From Richelia sinica FACHB-800 (GTDB lineage: Bacteria > Cyanobacteriota > Cyanobacteriia > Cyanobacteriales > Nostocaceae): 64,000 nt of DNA. Location of the stretch: positions 1-64,000 of the forward strand of contig NZ_JACJTT010000011.1 of NCBI RefSeq assembly GCF_014698825.1, read 5' to 3'. Made by a program: the position numbers and the translations under genes. Of this stretch, positions 18,366 through 27,172 are shown piece by piece (position 1 is the stretch's first letter; each line of letters starts with the position of its first letter). The notes beneath the pieces are model-generated. The model ran no database searches. It saw only the letters and a list, made by a program, of their open reading frames with translations, and had not been told where the DNA came from.

Positions 18366-19904
18366 CTAAGCCTTTTTTGCCCATTTTGCTAGGACAGCAT
18401 CAAAAGGCCTACTAAGATTTAATCTATTTAAAAAATACATCTTTTCATCTTTTGGAAATCCTGAAAAACCATAGATATATGCAGTTTTTTGCCAAGAATC
18501 CATTGTTTGGTAGCTCTCTTTATATTCTCTAAGCCAATCAAAAGCTAAATTTTGTTTTGCAGATAATAGTATTTCCCTTCTAGCGAATGGTTCACTAGAA
18601 GTATATTGCCTAGCCAAATTTGAAAAATGATTTATATGTTGATTTTTAGTAAACAGGCTTAAAATGGATAATCGAAAATATTCATTACCTTGTACTTCGT
18701 TAGACTCTAACAAATATAGTAATTTCTCTCCAATTTGTACCCACTGTTCCTGTTCTACAGATTGAACTGAAGCTAGGTAAGTACATATATTAGCAAAACA
18801 CGGAGTTAAGTTTGCAATGTTATCAAGTGAAATATCAATAGCACCAGGATGACCTATCTGCGTTAAGCGTCTATAGAACCATCGAAGACGAATATAGTCT
18901 ATTTCACTTTCTTCTATGTATTCTCTAATAATGCTGCTGATTGTATCCCCAGATATTTTCCTCCAATCTTCTTCAGAGATGGCGTTATAATAAACTATGG
19001 CATAGGGATTTCCATGTGAATATTTTTTTATAATTTTTAAAACTTGATCCTCTTCATCACTAATTGGTCTATCTTCAACCATACTTCTGCATAAGTTACC
19101 AAATTGATCGGTATCATAAAACTTAGTTTTATGCCTTTGAAGCATTAGCCTTTGCTGCTTATCAAGGGTTGAAGCTATAGATGCTAATGCCCGTCTTGCA
19201 GAACTAGGAGAATTACAGAAAATTACTATATCATCTGCAAATCGCATAAAATTTATTCCACTTGCGAATAGGCTATTATCAATTGGAATCATTGTACTTT
19301 CAGCTATTAAATGGATAGCATGAGGGCCTATCGGCACACCTCTAGATACTCCTACAGTGGTTGACTCTAATAGAGAAATTATCCATTTGATAGTTTGATT
19401 GGGAAATCCCGATGCAATTAACTGATTTTCAATAGTATGGTGATAGATTTGGTTATAAAAATCAGCGATATCACAATATAAAATAGTATTAAATTTTTTG
19501 CTTTCCTGATAAGCTGATTGCCAAAAGTCATTCCATGCAGTTTGGCTTGCATACAGCCCTAAGTTAGCATCTGGTTGAAATCTATAGCTAAAAACTCTTG
19601 TTTTTGGCAATCTCCTATTTTCAATCCCCTGTCCATATTGATAAATTAATGCTGTAAGAATAATTGAATCTTGAGGATCTAATTGTGTCGCCTGGCGATA
19701 TGCTATTTCATCTTTGGGAACGATAAAGCGACGACAAGACCCTGGCGGAAATAATGATAAATCTTTACCTTCAACAAGCTTTACAAATTCATCTGCTATT
19801 GCATTAATGGCCTCAAACTCTAAAATTTTTGGAAATAAATCTCCATCAGCATGATTTTGTACAAACTTAATTGCCCAATGAACTGAATCGCTGGTTAAAG
19901 ACAT
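18366..19904 (-). CDS. Standalone reverse transcriptase, Abi/DRT-like layout
   Basis: 512 aa. RT motifs are complete: motif A ILYCDIADFYNQIY with D145, motif B RGVPIGPHAIHLIAE (about 188-202), motif C FMRFADDIVIF with D224-D225 (FADD instead of YADD), and motif D-like RHKTKFY. The N-terminal segment FIVPKDEIAYRQATQLDPQD resembles the pre-palm region of non-mobile RTs. After the palm comes a ~230-residue, probably all-helical C-terminal region with no maturase X or HNH domain, so it is not a group II intron protein; nor is there intron RNA structure alongside. The layout (RT plus helical tail, in an accessory patch) is that of the Abi/UG defence-associated RTs. I cannot assign a numbered class. 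Start is the ATG at 19904. Confidence 0.85.
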   Translation of the reverse strand: MSLTSDSVHWAIKFVQNHADGDLFPKILEFEAINAIADEFVKLVEGKDLSLFPPGSCRRFIVPKDEIAYRQATQLDPQDSIILTALIYQYGQGIENRRLPKTRVFSYRFQPDANLGLYASQTAWNDFWQSAYQESKKFNTILYCDIADFYNQIYHHTIENQLIASGFPNQTIKWIISLLESTTVGVSRGVPIGPHAIHLIAESTMIPIDNSLFASGINFMRFADDIVIFCNSPSSARRALASIASTLDKQQRLMLQRHKTKFYDTDQFGNLCRSMVEDRPISDEEDQVLKIIKKYSHGNPYAIVYYNAISEEDWRKISGDTISSIIREYIEESEIDYIRLRWFYRRLTQIGHPGAIDISLDNIANLTPCFANICTYLASVQSVEQEQWVQIGEKLLYLLESNEVQGNEYFRLSILSLFTKNQHINHFSNLARQYTSSEPFARREILLSAKQNLAFDWLREYKESYQTMDSWQKTAYIYGFSGFPKDEKMYFLNRLNLSRPFDAVLAKWAKKA

Positions 19905-20027
19905 AATATGATTATTTTTATTGTATAAGTTGGTTTATATCTACAAGAAAGGTATAAAAATCGTAATTGGCTAACAACACTACCTGGGAAAAAGTTTATA
20001 TTTTTTTAACTCATCAAAAGGAGTAAT
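19905..20027. promoter_or_regulatory. Divergent promoter region, RT and XRE genes
   Basis: 123 bp, very AT-rich, between the divergent RT and XRE genes. AAAGGAG is a good Shine-Dalgarno eight bases before the XRE start. I see no extended structured RNA of the kind that accompanies some DRT systems, although a short one could be missed by eye. Confidence 0.45.
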
Positions 20028-20345
20028 ATGATGGATCAGGCAAAGCGAGAACGATTAGAAAATAAAGACTGGAAAATTGGCACAGTTGAAGATTTTTTGG
20101 AGTTAACACCAGAAGAAAGTGCCTTTGTGGAAATTAAACTGGCTCTTAGTAACAACTTGAAAGAACGTCGCCAAAAATTAATGACTCAAAGTGAACTTGC
20201 AGCTAGAATTAGCTCCAGCCAACCTCGAATTGCTAAAGCTGAAAATGGCGATGCTTCAGTTTCAATTGAATTGTTGATTCGGGCAATATTAGCTACTGGT
20301 GCAACTCCTCAAGATATTGGCCAGGTTATTGCTGGTGTGAAGTAA
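20028..20345 (+). CDS. XRE-family HTH protein, orphan HigA-like antitoxin
   Basis: 105 aa. The C-terminal two thirds form an HTH_3 domain (MTQSELAARISSSQPRIAKA, then ENGDASVSIELLIRAILATG). The N-terminal ~45 residues resemble the leading part of HigA/HicB-associated XRE antitoxins (GTVEDFLELTPEESAFVEIK). The usual partner toxin would precede it on the same strand, but the upstream gene is the divergent reverse transcriptase. It could repress the shared divergent promoter. Start ATG 20028 (or 20031) follows AAAGGAG. Confidence 0.8.
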   Translation: MMDQAKRERLENKDWKIGTVEDFLELTPEESAFVEIKLALSNNLKERRQKLMTQSELAARISSSQPRIAKAENGDASVSIELLIRAILATGATPQDIGQVIAGVK

Positions 20346-20493
20346 AAGAAATCATGGCAATCTGTAGAGTTGCGTTTCTGTAGTCAAAATACAGATCGCT
20401 ATATTCAAACTTTGATGAGAAAATCAGAGAAGCGATCGCTTCTAGTTCTGCGTTTTGGACGACTGATAAAGGAGCATCGCTCTATCCCTCATC

Positions 20494-20700
20494 TCAGTTC
20501 TGAACAGGTTCTTCAACTGATTGCATAGGAAGATAGAGTTTAATCGGATTTTCCTTAAATTGCCGAAAACCATACTTTATATAGAAATTTACCACCTGCT
20601 CGTCTAAAGCTTCTGCTATTACAGCTAAAGAAGCAACCTGTCTAGAGGCATCGAACACCCTTTCTATAGCATCCACTAACAAAATTTCACCAATTCCCTA
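20494..20700 (-). pseudogene. GNAT acetyltransferase C-terminal fragment
   Basis: The frame reads GIGEILLVDAIERVFDASRQ, then NFYIKYGFRQFKENPIKLYL PM, which is the C-terminal third of a GNAT N-acetyltransferase of the toxin-like (TacT/AtaT-type) group. Upstream of GIGEILL an in-frame stop (TAG) interrupts the frame, and a dispersed repeat follows at 20706-20745. The acetyl-CoA-binding first half is missing, so the gene is dead. Confidence 0.65.
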
Positions 20701-20705
20701 CCCTT

Positions 20706-20745
20706 AACCGCGCAGTCGTTCGCGGAGCGTGGCTTTAGCCATAGT
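20706..20745. repeat. TTCGCGGAGCGTGGC-type repeat
   Basis: CCGCGCAGTCGTTCGCGGAG followed by CGTGGCTTTAGCCATAG, a variant of the small repeats at 239-311 and 16235-16297. It sits at the broken 5' edge of the GNAT fragment. The remaining bases to 20877 hold no gene. Confidence 0.7.
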
Positions 20746-20877
20746 GTCACCTGCTATATATAATTTGTTTGGGCACTCAAAAAGGTGGAAATTGGGGATT
20801 GGAAATTCACAAAAACTCCTCTCCCCTCCTACTAATATCGAAATATGAGCGAAATCAGGAATGAGGGTATAGACAAC

Positions 20878-21657
20878 TCACTGACAGCTATTGGTTGTAG
20901 TCTTAGTAACTTGAGCAGAGTTAGCCTTGGTTAAATCACCAGTGAAGACTATTGTGTATTTAAAAGGTGACGAACCTGTGCAGATCATCGAACTGGTATC
21001 AACACGACGGGGACTAAAAAAAGAATCTGCCTGAACCGTTAAAGTCGTACCATTCCAAGATAAACCTTTCACTGCTAGGCTGTTAGTCTTACCATCACTG
21101 GTTTTTCTAGCAGAAAGATAAGTGGCATACTGTATATTGCCATTGGTGGGATCAATTCTGGCAATAATTGCTACTTTTGGGCCTCCACCAGTACCATAGC
21201 CAGGTAACCACCGTCCAGATGTAAAGCGGGTAAAGTTTGGGCCAATTTGTGTACCTGTAGAAGAAAAAATACCATATAAAACACCAGTGGAAGCGGTACT
21301 GCCATTCCAAATTAACCCGTAACCTGTACCATCATCACCAGTGTTTTCATAATCGCTACGACACCATTTTCTTACACCGCTGTCAAAGCGAATAATCCGA
21401 GGGTCTTTGTTACTTGATGATACTTGTTGGTAACCAATGTAGATGGAGGTAGTACCGAATGTGACTCTCGGTCCATTTTTAGCTCTAATAGTTGCTTCTG
21501 TATCATTGCAAGTGAATGTGACTCCATTACCAACAGAAGAGACAGGAGTAGTTTGAGCAGCAGCAGGTAAAGTGATGGGGGTGAGTGCTAAATTAGCTCC
21601 TAAAAATGCAGATAAGGATGGAAAGGTCAGAAGCTTTGTAAGTGGATATGTTTTCAT
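20878..21657 (-). CDS. Secreted hypothetical protein
   Basis: 259 aa with an N-terminal signal peptide (MKTYPLTKLLTFPSLSAFLG..., cleavage probably after LPAAAQ near residue 35). The mature part is Gly/Ser/Thr-rich with several Trp and four Cys (CNDTE, KWCRSDY, SMICTG, NSCQ) that could form disulfides, and looks beta-rich. I recognise no family. Probably periplasmic or extracellular. It is followed on the same strand, about 180 bp upstream, by another secreted protein. Confidence 0.65.
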   Translation of the reverse strand: MKTYPLTKLLTFPSLSAFLGANLALTPITLPAAAQTTPVSSVGNGVTFTCNDTEATIRAKNGPRVTFGTTSIYIGYQQVSSSNKDPRIIRFDSGVRKWCRSDYENTGDDGTGYGLIWNGSTASTGVLYGIFSSTGTQIGPNFTRFTSGRWLPGYGTGGGPKVAIIARIDPTNGNIQYATYLSARKTSDGKTNSLAVKGLSWNGTTLTVQADSFFSPRRVDTSSMICTGSSPFKYTIVFTGDLTKANSAQVTKTTTNSCQ

Positions 21658-21835
21658 AATTCAATCGACTGTACTTTCCCGTAATTTAATTTCATAGGCT
21701 ACATTTTTTAAGCAATTTCACAGAGGAATGCTCTGGAACTTATTGCAGCAAATGCAAATAATATTTACACATGAGATAGGTTAAGTTTTATTGCCGTGTA
21801 GCCAATAGAATTATCCAGCAACCATGTTATTTCAG

Positions 21836-22417
21836 CTACAGTGTAATTACAGACTTAGCCATTTTTATTAAGGAATTGCGATCGCCTGCTTTCAACCCTA
21901 CAGTATACTGAACTCCTTTCTGTCTCCAAGTTAGAGTGGCATCTGAACAATTAGCACCACACTGAAAATCAACAAAATAAGCTGTGATACCTTTGCCTAG
22001 AGATATTGGTTTTCCTGGTAAAGCTGCTGTTTTGGGTGTAATAATTTCGCCTGTAATCATACCTAAACGACAAGCTGTTCCCCCAGTGCAATCAGGTGTA
22101 AATCCCAGTAGAATTTCATACTTGTTTTGACTGATATTTTCCAGAATGGCATACACAGCATTGTTTTCGTCTGCTGCGGGAATATACTGAGGTAATAAAA
22201 CTCTGATTTTACTTTTCTTTTTTAATTCAGGTAAAATTTTCCGAAAAACTCGATTTACCTGGGACGATTGATGTTGATGACGTTTGACAATAACTAATGA
22301 TTGTTGTGTAGTATTAGCTATAGCAGTGGAGTGATAACTGTTAATATTAGCAACTATACAGAAAGCTGATAGTAGGTAAAAGATTTTGCTACTTCTATAA
22401 TTTAATTTTTCCAGCAT
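21836..22417 (-). CDS. Secreted hypothetical protein
   Basis: 193 aa. Hydrophobic signal FYLLSAFCIVANINSYHSTA near residues 13-32 with a likely cleavage after AIA. The mature protein contains RVLLPQYIPAADENNAVYAI and two Cys pairs (CTGGTAC and CGANC). No family recognised by eye; the pattern resembles cyanobacterial periplasmic proteins of unknown function. It lies on the minus strand between two other minus-strand exported proteins. Confidence 0.6.
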   Translation of the reverse strand: MLEKLNYRSSKIFYLLSAFCIVANINSYHSTAIANTTQQSLVIVKRHQHQSSQVNRVFRKILPELKKKSKIRVLLPQYIPAADENNAVYAILENISQNKYEILLGFTPDCTGGTACRLGMITGEIITPKTAALPGKPISLGKGITAYFVDFQCGANCSDATLTWRQKGVQYTVGLKAGDRNSLIKMAKSVITL

Positions 22418-22440
22418 GATTAATTATTGAATTGATAAGT

Positions 22441-22557
22441 AACCAACAAATTGAGTAAACCCCTCCCCAACCCTCAGAGCAAGCGGGGAGGGTGCGCGCT
22501 AGCTCAGGTGGGGTAATCATCTGTTGCCAAAATTTTTCGATTTGGTATTAGGACATT
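22441..22557 (-). repeat. Dispersed repeat unit, copy 2 of an inverted pair
   Basis: Reverse complement of the unit at 16312-16444: TTGAGTAAACCCCTCCCCAA, CCCTCAGAGCAAGCGGGGAG and GGGGTAATCATCTGTTGCC are shared. It is followed by a hairpin repeat and a CCTGTCA tract, giving the same element order as copy 1, inverted. Confidence 0.85.
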
Positions 22558-22617
22558 GCCAACAAATAAAACTTAGATACTAAAAGCCTTTTAGCACTGT
22601 CATCCTTTCCAGGTTTA

Positions 22618-22655
22618 CCAGTCGCTTATGGGGGCAAACCCCATGACTGCGCTGG
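22618..22655. repeat. Hairpin repeat
   Basis: CCAGTCGCTTATGGGGGCAA followed by ACCCCATGACTGCGCTGG: ATGGGG/CCCCAT and CCAG..GC/GC..CTGG arms can pair. It lies 3' of the large minus-strand gene's stop, between the repeat unit and the heptamer tract. Confidence 0.6.
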
Positions 22656-22659
22656 TTTA

Positions 22660-22690
22660 CCTGTCACCTGTCACCTGTCACCTGTCACCT
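22660..22690. repeat. Heptamer tandem repeat (CCTGTCA)x4
   Basis: Four full copies plus a partial copy of CCTGTCA, the reverse complement of the GTGACAG tract at 16103-16151. It lies just past the stop codon of the minus-strand gene at 22708. Confidence 0.95.
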
Positions 22691-22707
22691 GCTATACAAG
22701 TCACTCA

Positions 22708-25590
22708 TTATTTTTCTGAACTTTCTTGAGAAAACTTTTTCAACACAGTCTTACTTTGTTCACCATTAGCGGTAGTTGCTGTTAGTAAATAATCCACTGT
22801 ATTTTGAATGAAGGGCACAGTAAACTGGAATTTACCATTGGCATCTAACTGGACATTTTGACCATCAATAGATACTTTTGCTCCTGGTTGTGTAGCACCA
22901 TGAATGATGATTTCTGTATCTGTGATCAGCCATAAATCGTTGCTAGGACGACGGAAAACACGAATAGTGCCAGAACGGGCGATTGGCAACCAGGTGTTAT
23001 TCGGTGTAACATAACCTAATTCGGTGATGTAATCGCGATCGCCTACAGGAATAGCCACATAGCGATCGTGTGTTCCCTCTTCACATTCATACTGTTGTAC
23101 GAGTTTGGGGCTTTGGTAGCTTAAATCTAGACCAGTTACGTCATACAAGCGCACGACCAAGCTGATAGATGGTTGTTTTTCCGGTTCGGCAACATACCAA
23201 GAAACGTAAGCCCAATTAGGAGTGCGGGGTGTAAAGACAATGCTGCTATCACCACTGACAGGTAATAACTCAATTACTTGTGTCGCTTCAGTTGGAATGT
23301 CTTCAACTTCAGGACTATTTACTTCAGCAGAAACAACTGCATCTGGGATGATAGGCACTTCTGACTCAGTTTCTGGGATGAGAGAAATGGCCGCTAATGC
23401 TGGTGATATTTCTTCTAGGACTGTTTGCGGCAATTCATTGCTATTTGCCTCTAAATCCTCTTTTGACTCAAGTTGTGGAGAAGATATTTCTAGAGGAGGA
23501 GTAGATATTGGGTTAATTTCTTCTTCTTCTTCTTCTTCTGTGACGACTGGCAGTGTTTCCGGGAGGATCAGGTCTTCAGCTGTAACTGCAATTGGTTCTG
23601 GTGGGGGTGTTTCCTCAGATGGGGATTTAGTTGCTGCTTCAACTACCGAAACGGTGTCAAGGATGTTGACTTCTGCTTGGTCGGTAACTGGTTCTGGGAT
23701 ATTTACATTATCTTTTTGCTGGTTTTTATTAGCTTGCAACCCAATTAATTCGGAAAGGGAAGGGGGAAGTTCTTCTGTGGTTTCTTCCGGTTGCAAGCCT
23801 AGCAATTGAGATAAAGATGTTGTAGGTTCTTCGTTGTTTTCTTCAGCCGGTAAACCTAACAATTGAGATAAAGATGTTGTAGGTTCTTCGGTATCTTCTG
23901 TGGATTCTTCTGTGATTTCTTCCTCTGGTAAGTTCAATAATTCCGATAAAGAATTTGGAGATTCTGCGGCTGTTTCTTCATCTGATAAATTCAATAATTC
24001 TGATAAAGAAGTGGCGGATTTATCCTTATCTTCAGTGTCGATCCCTTCTGTAGATACACCCAAAAATTCTGCCAAAGCATTTAAATCTTGATGATTATTA
24101 GCTGATTGTGGTGGTGTATTGGGCGATTCAGCTAAGGTGTTAGGAGCAGTTTCTTTGGATGGTTTGGGAATATTGGGAATTTGGGGAAAGGGACTTTTGA
24201 CAACAGCTACAGGTGCTTCTATATCCCAGACCATTTCATTAGTATCAGCCGATGGATCATGACCATTGGTTTCCACCTCAGAATCAGTTTCTTGGGGAAT
24301 GAGGACAGCAACATTGCCTCCCTGACTTAAATGAGATGTGCCATTAGTTCTATTGCCGTTGTTCACAGCAGAAATGATTGTGTCAGCATCACTACCAGGT
24401 GGATTTGTTTCTAAGTTGGGCTGATTGATATTTGCTTGTATTTCAGTATCAATTTGTTCTAATTTTGCTTTCTTTCTCCCGAATAACCACCAAGGTAAAA
24501 ATCCACCCACACCAGCAATTAAAAATAAAGGAAATACTGCTAATACAGATGGGTTTTCATTCAGCCAAGAATTATTTCGCAAAGAGGTAATAAATTGTGA
24601 TGCGTTAGTGAAATTATTATTCTTGGCAGGAGTTTGGGTGGCAGAAGTGACGCTAGCGGTAGTGGGTGTGGTAAAACTTTGCAGTAAACTAATAGCGATC
24701 GCTGAAGCCTCTGCACTCTTAGCTGCTGCAATGCTTTTTTCCCCTGGTTCAGCTAAGGTAAAGCCAATAAAAGCCATGATTCCCGGACTGGGATTTTTTC
24801 TGTAAACGTAAACCAGTGGTTGGGAAAAGGGATATTGAGAATTATTTGGTAAGAAGTTATTAACTGCTAGGACTCTAACTTCCTGTAGCTTGGATACTTG
24901 ATGGGCTAATACATAGCTAATGCCATCTTCGCCTAATTGTTTGATAATTTGGCTAGTGTTATCTTCTGGCAATTGAATAGCATTGGCACCAGCAGTAAAT
25001 TCCTTGTCTTGAAAAACAGGATAGTCCCGTAAGGCATTACGTGTATCACTGGTAGCTGGACGGTCAAGGAAGCGAATTTTGCCAGATGTGCGTCCCAATT
25101 CTGACCAGTCAGTAATTTCACCTCGGAATATTTTTGCGAATTGTTCAGCGGTTAAGCTGTCTTTGAAGGGATTATTAGTACCAACAATGATGGCTATTTT
25201 CTCTCGTTTGATGCGGATTTGCTCTAAACCTTGGGCTTTTTCTTCTGCTGTGAGTGGACGAGCGATCGCTGCAATATCAATTTTGCCATCTAATACAGCT
25301 TTGAGGGCATCTGCGGTGTTGTTGACACCAACATCCACTTTCGCTTTGGAAAATTCTTTTTCAAAGTTCTCCTTGAGACTTTGGTTAATTGCTGCCCAGC
25401 TAGCAGAACCTTCTAACTTAACTATGGTGCCATTTTCTACACTAGCGGGTAGGGGAAAATTAGCAGCTTCTTTCGATTGAGCCAGTGTCGGTTCCACTAC
25501 CAGAAGATTAGCAGTAATTGGACTGGTAGCTAGAGCTAACCATAAAGCTAGACTAGCGATCGCACTCTCTTTTTTCTCTTGTTGCCACAT
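22708..25590 (-). CDS. PstS-like substrate-binding protein fused to DUF4912
   Basis: 960 aa. Signal peptide (about 1-38, ending TLAQ). A periplasmic binding domain of the PstS/PBP-like type follows (about 50-300: VKLEGSASWAAINQSLKENF, IDIAAIARPLTAEEKAQG, FAKIFRGEITDWSELG). One transmembrane helix lies at about 345-368 (VFPLFLIAGVGGFLPWWLFG), then a long acidic linker with at least five repeats of the form SLS[EQ]LL[NG]L (about 520-620), and finally DUF4912 (about 790-900, NWAYVSWYVAEPEKQ), a domain thought to bind carbohydrates or ligands. The topology implies a solute sensor in the periplasm tethered to a DUF4912 module across the membrane. Ligand unknown; phosphate is not established. Start ATG 25590. 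Confidence 0.8.
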   Translation of the reverse strand: MWQQEKKESAIASLALWLALATSPITANLLVVEPTLAQSKEAANFPLPASVENGTIVKLEGSASWAAINQSLKENFEKEFSKAKVDVGVNNTADALKAVLDGKIDIAAIARPLTAEEKAQGLEQIRIKREKIAIIVGTNNPFKDSLTAEQFAKIFRGEITDWSELGRTSGKIRFLDRPATSDTRNALRDYPVFQDKEFTAGANAIQLPEDNTSQIIKQLGEDGISYVLAHQVSKLQEVRVLAVNNFLPNNSQYPFSQPLVYVYRKNPSPGIMAFIGFTLAEPGEKSIAAAKSAEASAIAISLLQSFTTPTTASVTSATQTPAKNNNFTNASQFITSLRNNSWLNENPSVLAVFPLFLIAGVGGFLPWWLFGRKKAKLEQIDTEIQANINQPNLETNPPGSDADTIISAVNNGNRTNGTSHLSQGGNVAVLIPQETDSEVETNGHDPSADTNEMVWDIEAPVAVVKSPFPQIPNIPKPSKETAPNTLAESPNTPPQSANNHQDLNALAEFLGVSTEGIDTEDKDKSATSLSELLNLSDEETAAESPNSLSELLNLPEEEITEESTEDTEEPTTSLSQLLGLPAEENNEEPTTSLSQLLGLQPEETTEELPPSLSELIGLQANKNQQKDNVNIPEPVTDQAEVNILDTVSVVEAATKSPSEETPPPEPIAVTAEDLILPETLPVVTEEEEEEEINPISTPPLEISSPQLESKEDLEANSNELPQTVLEEISPALAAISLIPETESEVPIIPDAVVSAEVNSPEVEDIPTEATQVIELLPVSGDSSIVFTPRTPNWAYVSWYVAEPEKQPSISLVVRLYDVTGLDLSYQSPKLVQQYECEEGTHDRYVAIPVGDRDYITELGYVTPNNTWLPIARSGTIRVFRRPSNDLWLITDTEIIIHGATQPGAKVSIDGQNVQLDANGKFQFTVPFIQNTVDYLLTATTANGEQSKTVLKKFSQESSEK

Positions 25591-26002
25591 ATGCCCCTTA
25601 GTTTATGTCAAAGAAAACAAACGCAAATCATTACTCAAGATGTTATTGCCATTCAAAAACCGGCTAATTATCTAACCTGTGTTTTGTGATTTTTAGTAAC
25701 TTAGGTTACTTCTATACATATATAGGTTGGTGTAATTTATCTAGTATGCCAGTAATATCCGTAAAGTGTGGCTTTTTTTGAAATTATTTACCACCAATTA
25801 GCTAGTTCTAGACATAGAGAGACTTTCATCAATTGAATTAGTTTTTTTTGATTCATACCTTGTCCGTATTAATTTGCTCTTCTAGGGTAAGCTAATGATG
25901 CAATAAGTGGCAATTGTCTCAACGGTGGACACATGCCCATCGATACCAGACCCAGTACCATGGATATGATGGGTGAAAAAAAGAGACAAGGGAAATATGC
26001 CT
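25591..26002. other. Intergenic, about 410 bp, no clear gene
   Basis: Promoter region of the minus-strand PstS-like gene plus the 3' flank of coaR. Near 25932-25975 the arms GCCCATC and GATGGGT can pair, without a T-run. A short + frame starting MPIDTRPSTMDMMG overlaps coaR's 3' end on the other strand, has no Shine-Dalgarno and is not called. Confidence 0.4.
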
Positions 26003-27124
26003 CTACTTGCCAGCTAATGAGTTTTGCAGGTAACAATGACAATGTGGTTTGTCAATCAAGGACTCAACCAAGGCATTCAAGGCTGTAGCTGCTAACAAAC
26101 CACCACCTAAAGTCCCTTCAATTGTAATAAAAGATACTTGTTGTTCCATGAGTTGGCGTTTAGCTGCTGGGGCGTGACTAAAGCCAATGGGCATCCCAAT
26201 TACCAATGCTGGCTGAATTTTTTGGTGGGTAATAGCAGCGCAGGTTTGTAAAAGTACGGAAGGTGCATAACCAATGACTACCACAGCGCCAGGAGAAATT
26301 TGCAGTAACTTTGTTTGCCATTCCTGATGTTGGCAAAAGGCTTGTTCTGCCTCCGCTACATTGGAAATATGGGGATTATCAATTAATGTGGTGACTTTAC
26401 AGCCTAAATGGACTAAGCGCGTATGGTCTAAAGCTGCGGCAACGGTAGGAATATCAACGATAATCTCACAACCTGATTTTAATGCTTCCCGAATTACAGC
26501 GATCGCTCTATTACTCAACCGGAGAAAGGAAACTAAACTCACATCACCGCAAGCTAACACCAACTGAGAAATTAAATGTTGTTCAATTTCTGACCTTGCC
26601 GATAAATCAGGTAATAACCGTTGTAATGCTTCCGGGAAAACTTCTGAATGATTGTGTACTTGGGCATCTAGTTTTCCCCAAAGTTGATTGAGTTCTCCCA
26701 ACCCAGCTTGAGTATCCACTTCCAGTAACTTGAGTTGGGCTAAAACAGAACTTTGCATAATTTGACAATCTTGATCCCGTCCCAACAACCCTTCTAAAGC
26801 CGTTGCCGTTTGCCGCAGTTGGGAAATTTGCTGCATCACAGACCGATATTGCTGTTGTAATTGGGTCATCAGGGTTTCATTGGTGTCTGCGGCCAATTCC
26901 ACTGCCAAAATATGGCGAATATGGTTGAGTTGAAACCCTTGCTGTTTAAGTGCAACGATTTTTTGCAAGCGGATGACATCTTGCTGGGTATAGAGACGAT
27001 AATTACTAGGCGATCGCTTTGGTGGTGGTAACAGTCCCAATTGATGATAATGTCTCACCATCCTTGGTGTAATTCCACCTCCTACCGCTGCCGTCAATTC
27101 CTTAATCGTTAAACTCGGTTTCAT
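26003..27124 (-). CDS. coaR: CoaR: MerR-type cobalt sensor with precorrin isomerase-like domain
   Basis: 373 aa. N-terminal MerR winged helix (about 1-75: GITPRMVRHYHQLGLLPPPK and RLYTQQDVIRLQKI), a coiled-coil linker (about 85-125), then a CbiC/CobH precorrin-8x methylmutase-like domain (about 160-355, with VVVIGYAPSVLLQT and LVIGMPIGFSHAPAAKRQL). The tail carries C362-H363-C364 (KPHCHCYL), the Cys-His-Cys motif shown in Synechocystis CoaR to be needed for cobalt sensing. CoaR activates transcription of the cobalt exporter CoaT. In Synechocystis coaR and coaT are adjacent and divergent; here a 522-aa membrane protein gene lies between coaR and the divergent coaT. Confidence 0.93.
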   Translation of the reverse strand: MKPSLTIKELTAAVGGGITPRMVRHYHQLGLLPPPKRSPSNYRLYTQQDVIRLQKIVALKQQGFQLNHIRHILAVELAADTNETLMTQLQQQYRSVMQQISQLRQTATALEGLLGRDQDCQIMQSSVLAQLKLLEVDTQAGLGELNQLWGKLDAQVHNHSEVFPEALQRLLPDLSARSEIEQHLISQLVLACGDVSLVSFLRLSNRAIAVIREALKSGCEIIVDIPTVAAALDHTRLVHLGCKVTTLIDNPHISNVAEAEQAFCQHQEWQTKLLQISPGAVVVIGYAPSVLLQTCAAITHQKIQPALVIGMPIGFSHAPAAKRQLMEQQVSFITIEGTLGGGLLAATALNALVESLIDKPHCHCYLQNSLAGK

Positions 27125-27172
27125 TTGTAAATCGTGGTATTTTGTCGCTAAATGAGATTTTTGAGCTATTTT

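Noticed and set aside
18366..19904. Group II intron-encoded RT
   Set aside because: No maturase X or endonuclease domain and no domain V-like hairpin downstream; a MITE directly follows the stop codon.
23222..23809. Long plus-strand frame opposite the PstS-like gene
   Set aside because: Ser/Gly-rich shadow of the acidic Glu-rich linker on the real strand; no start signal.
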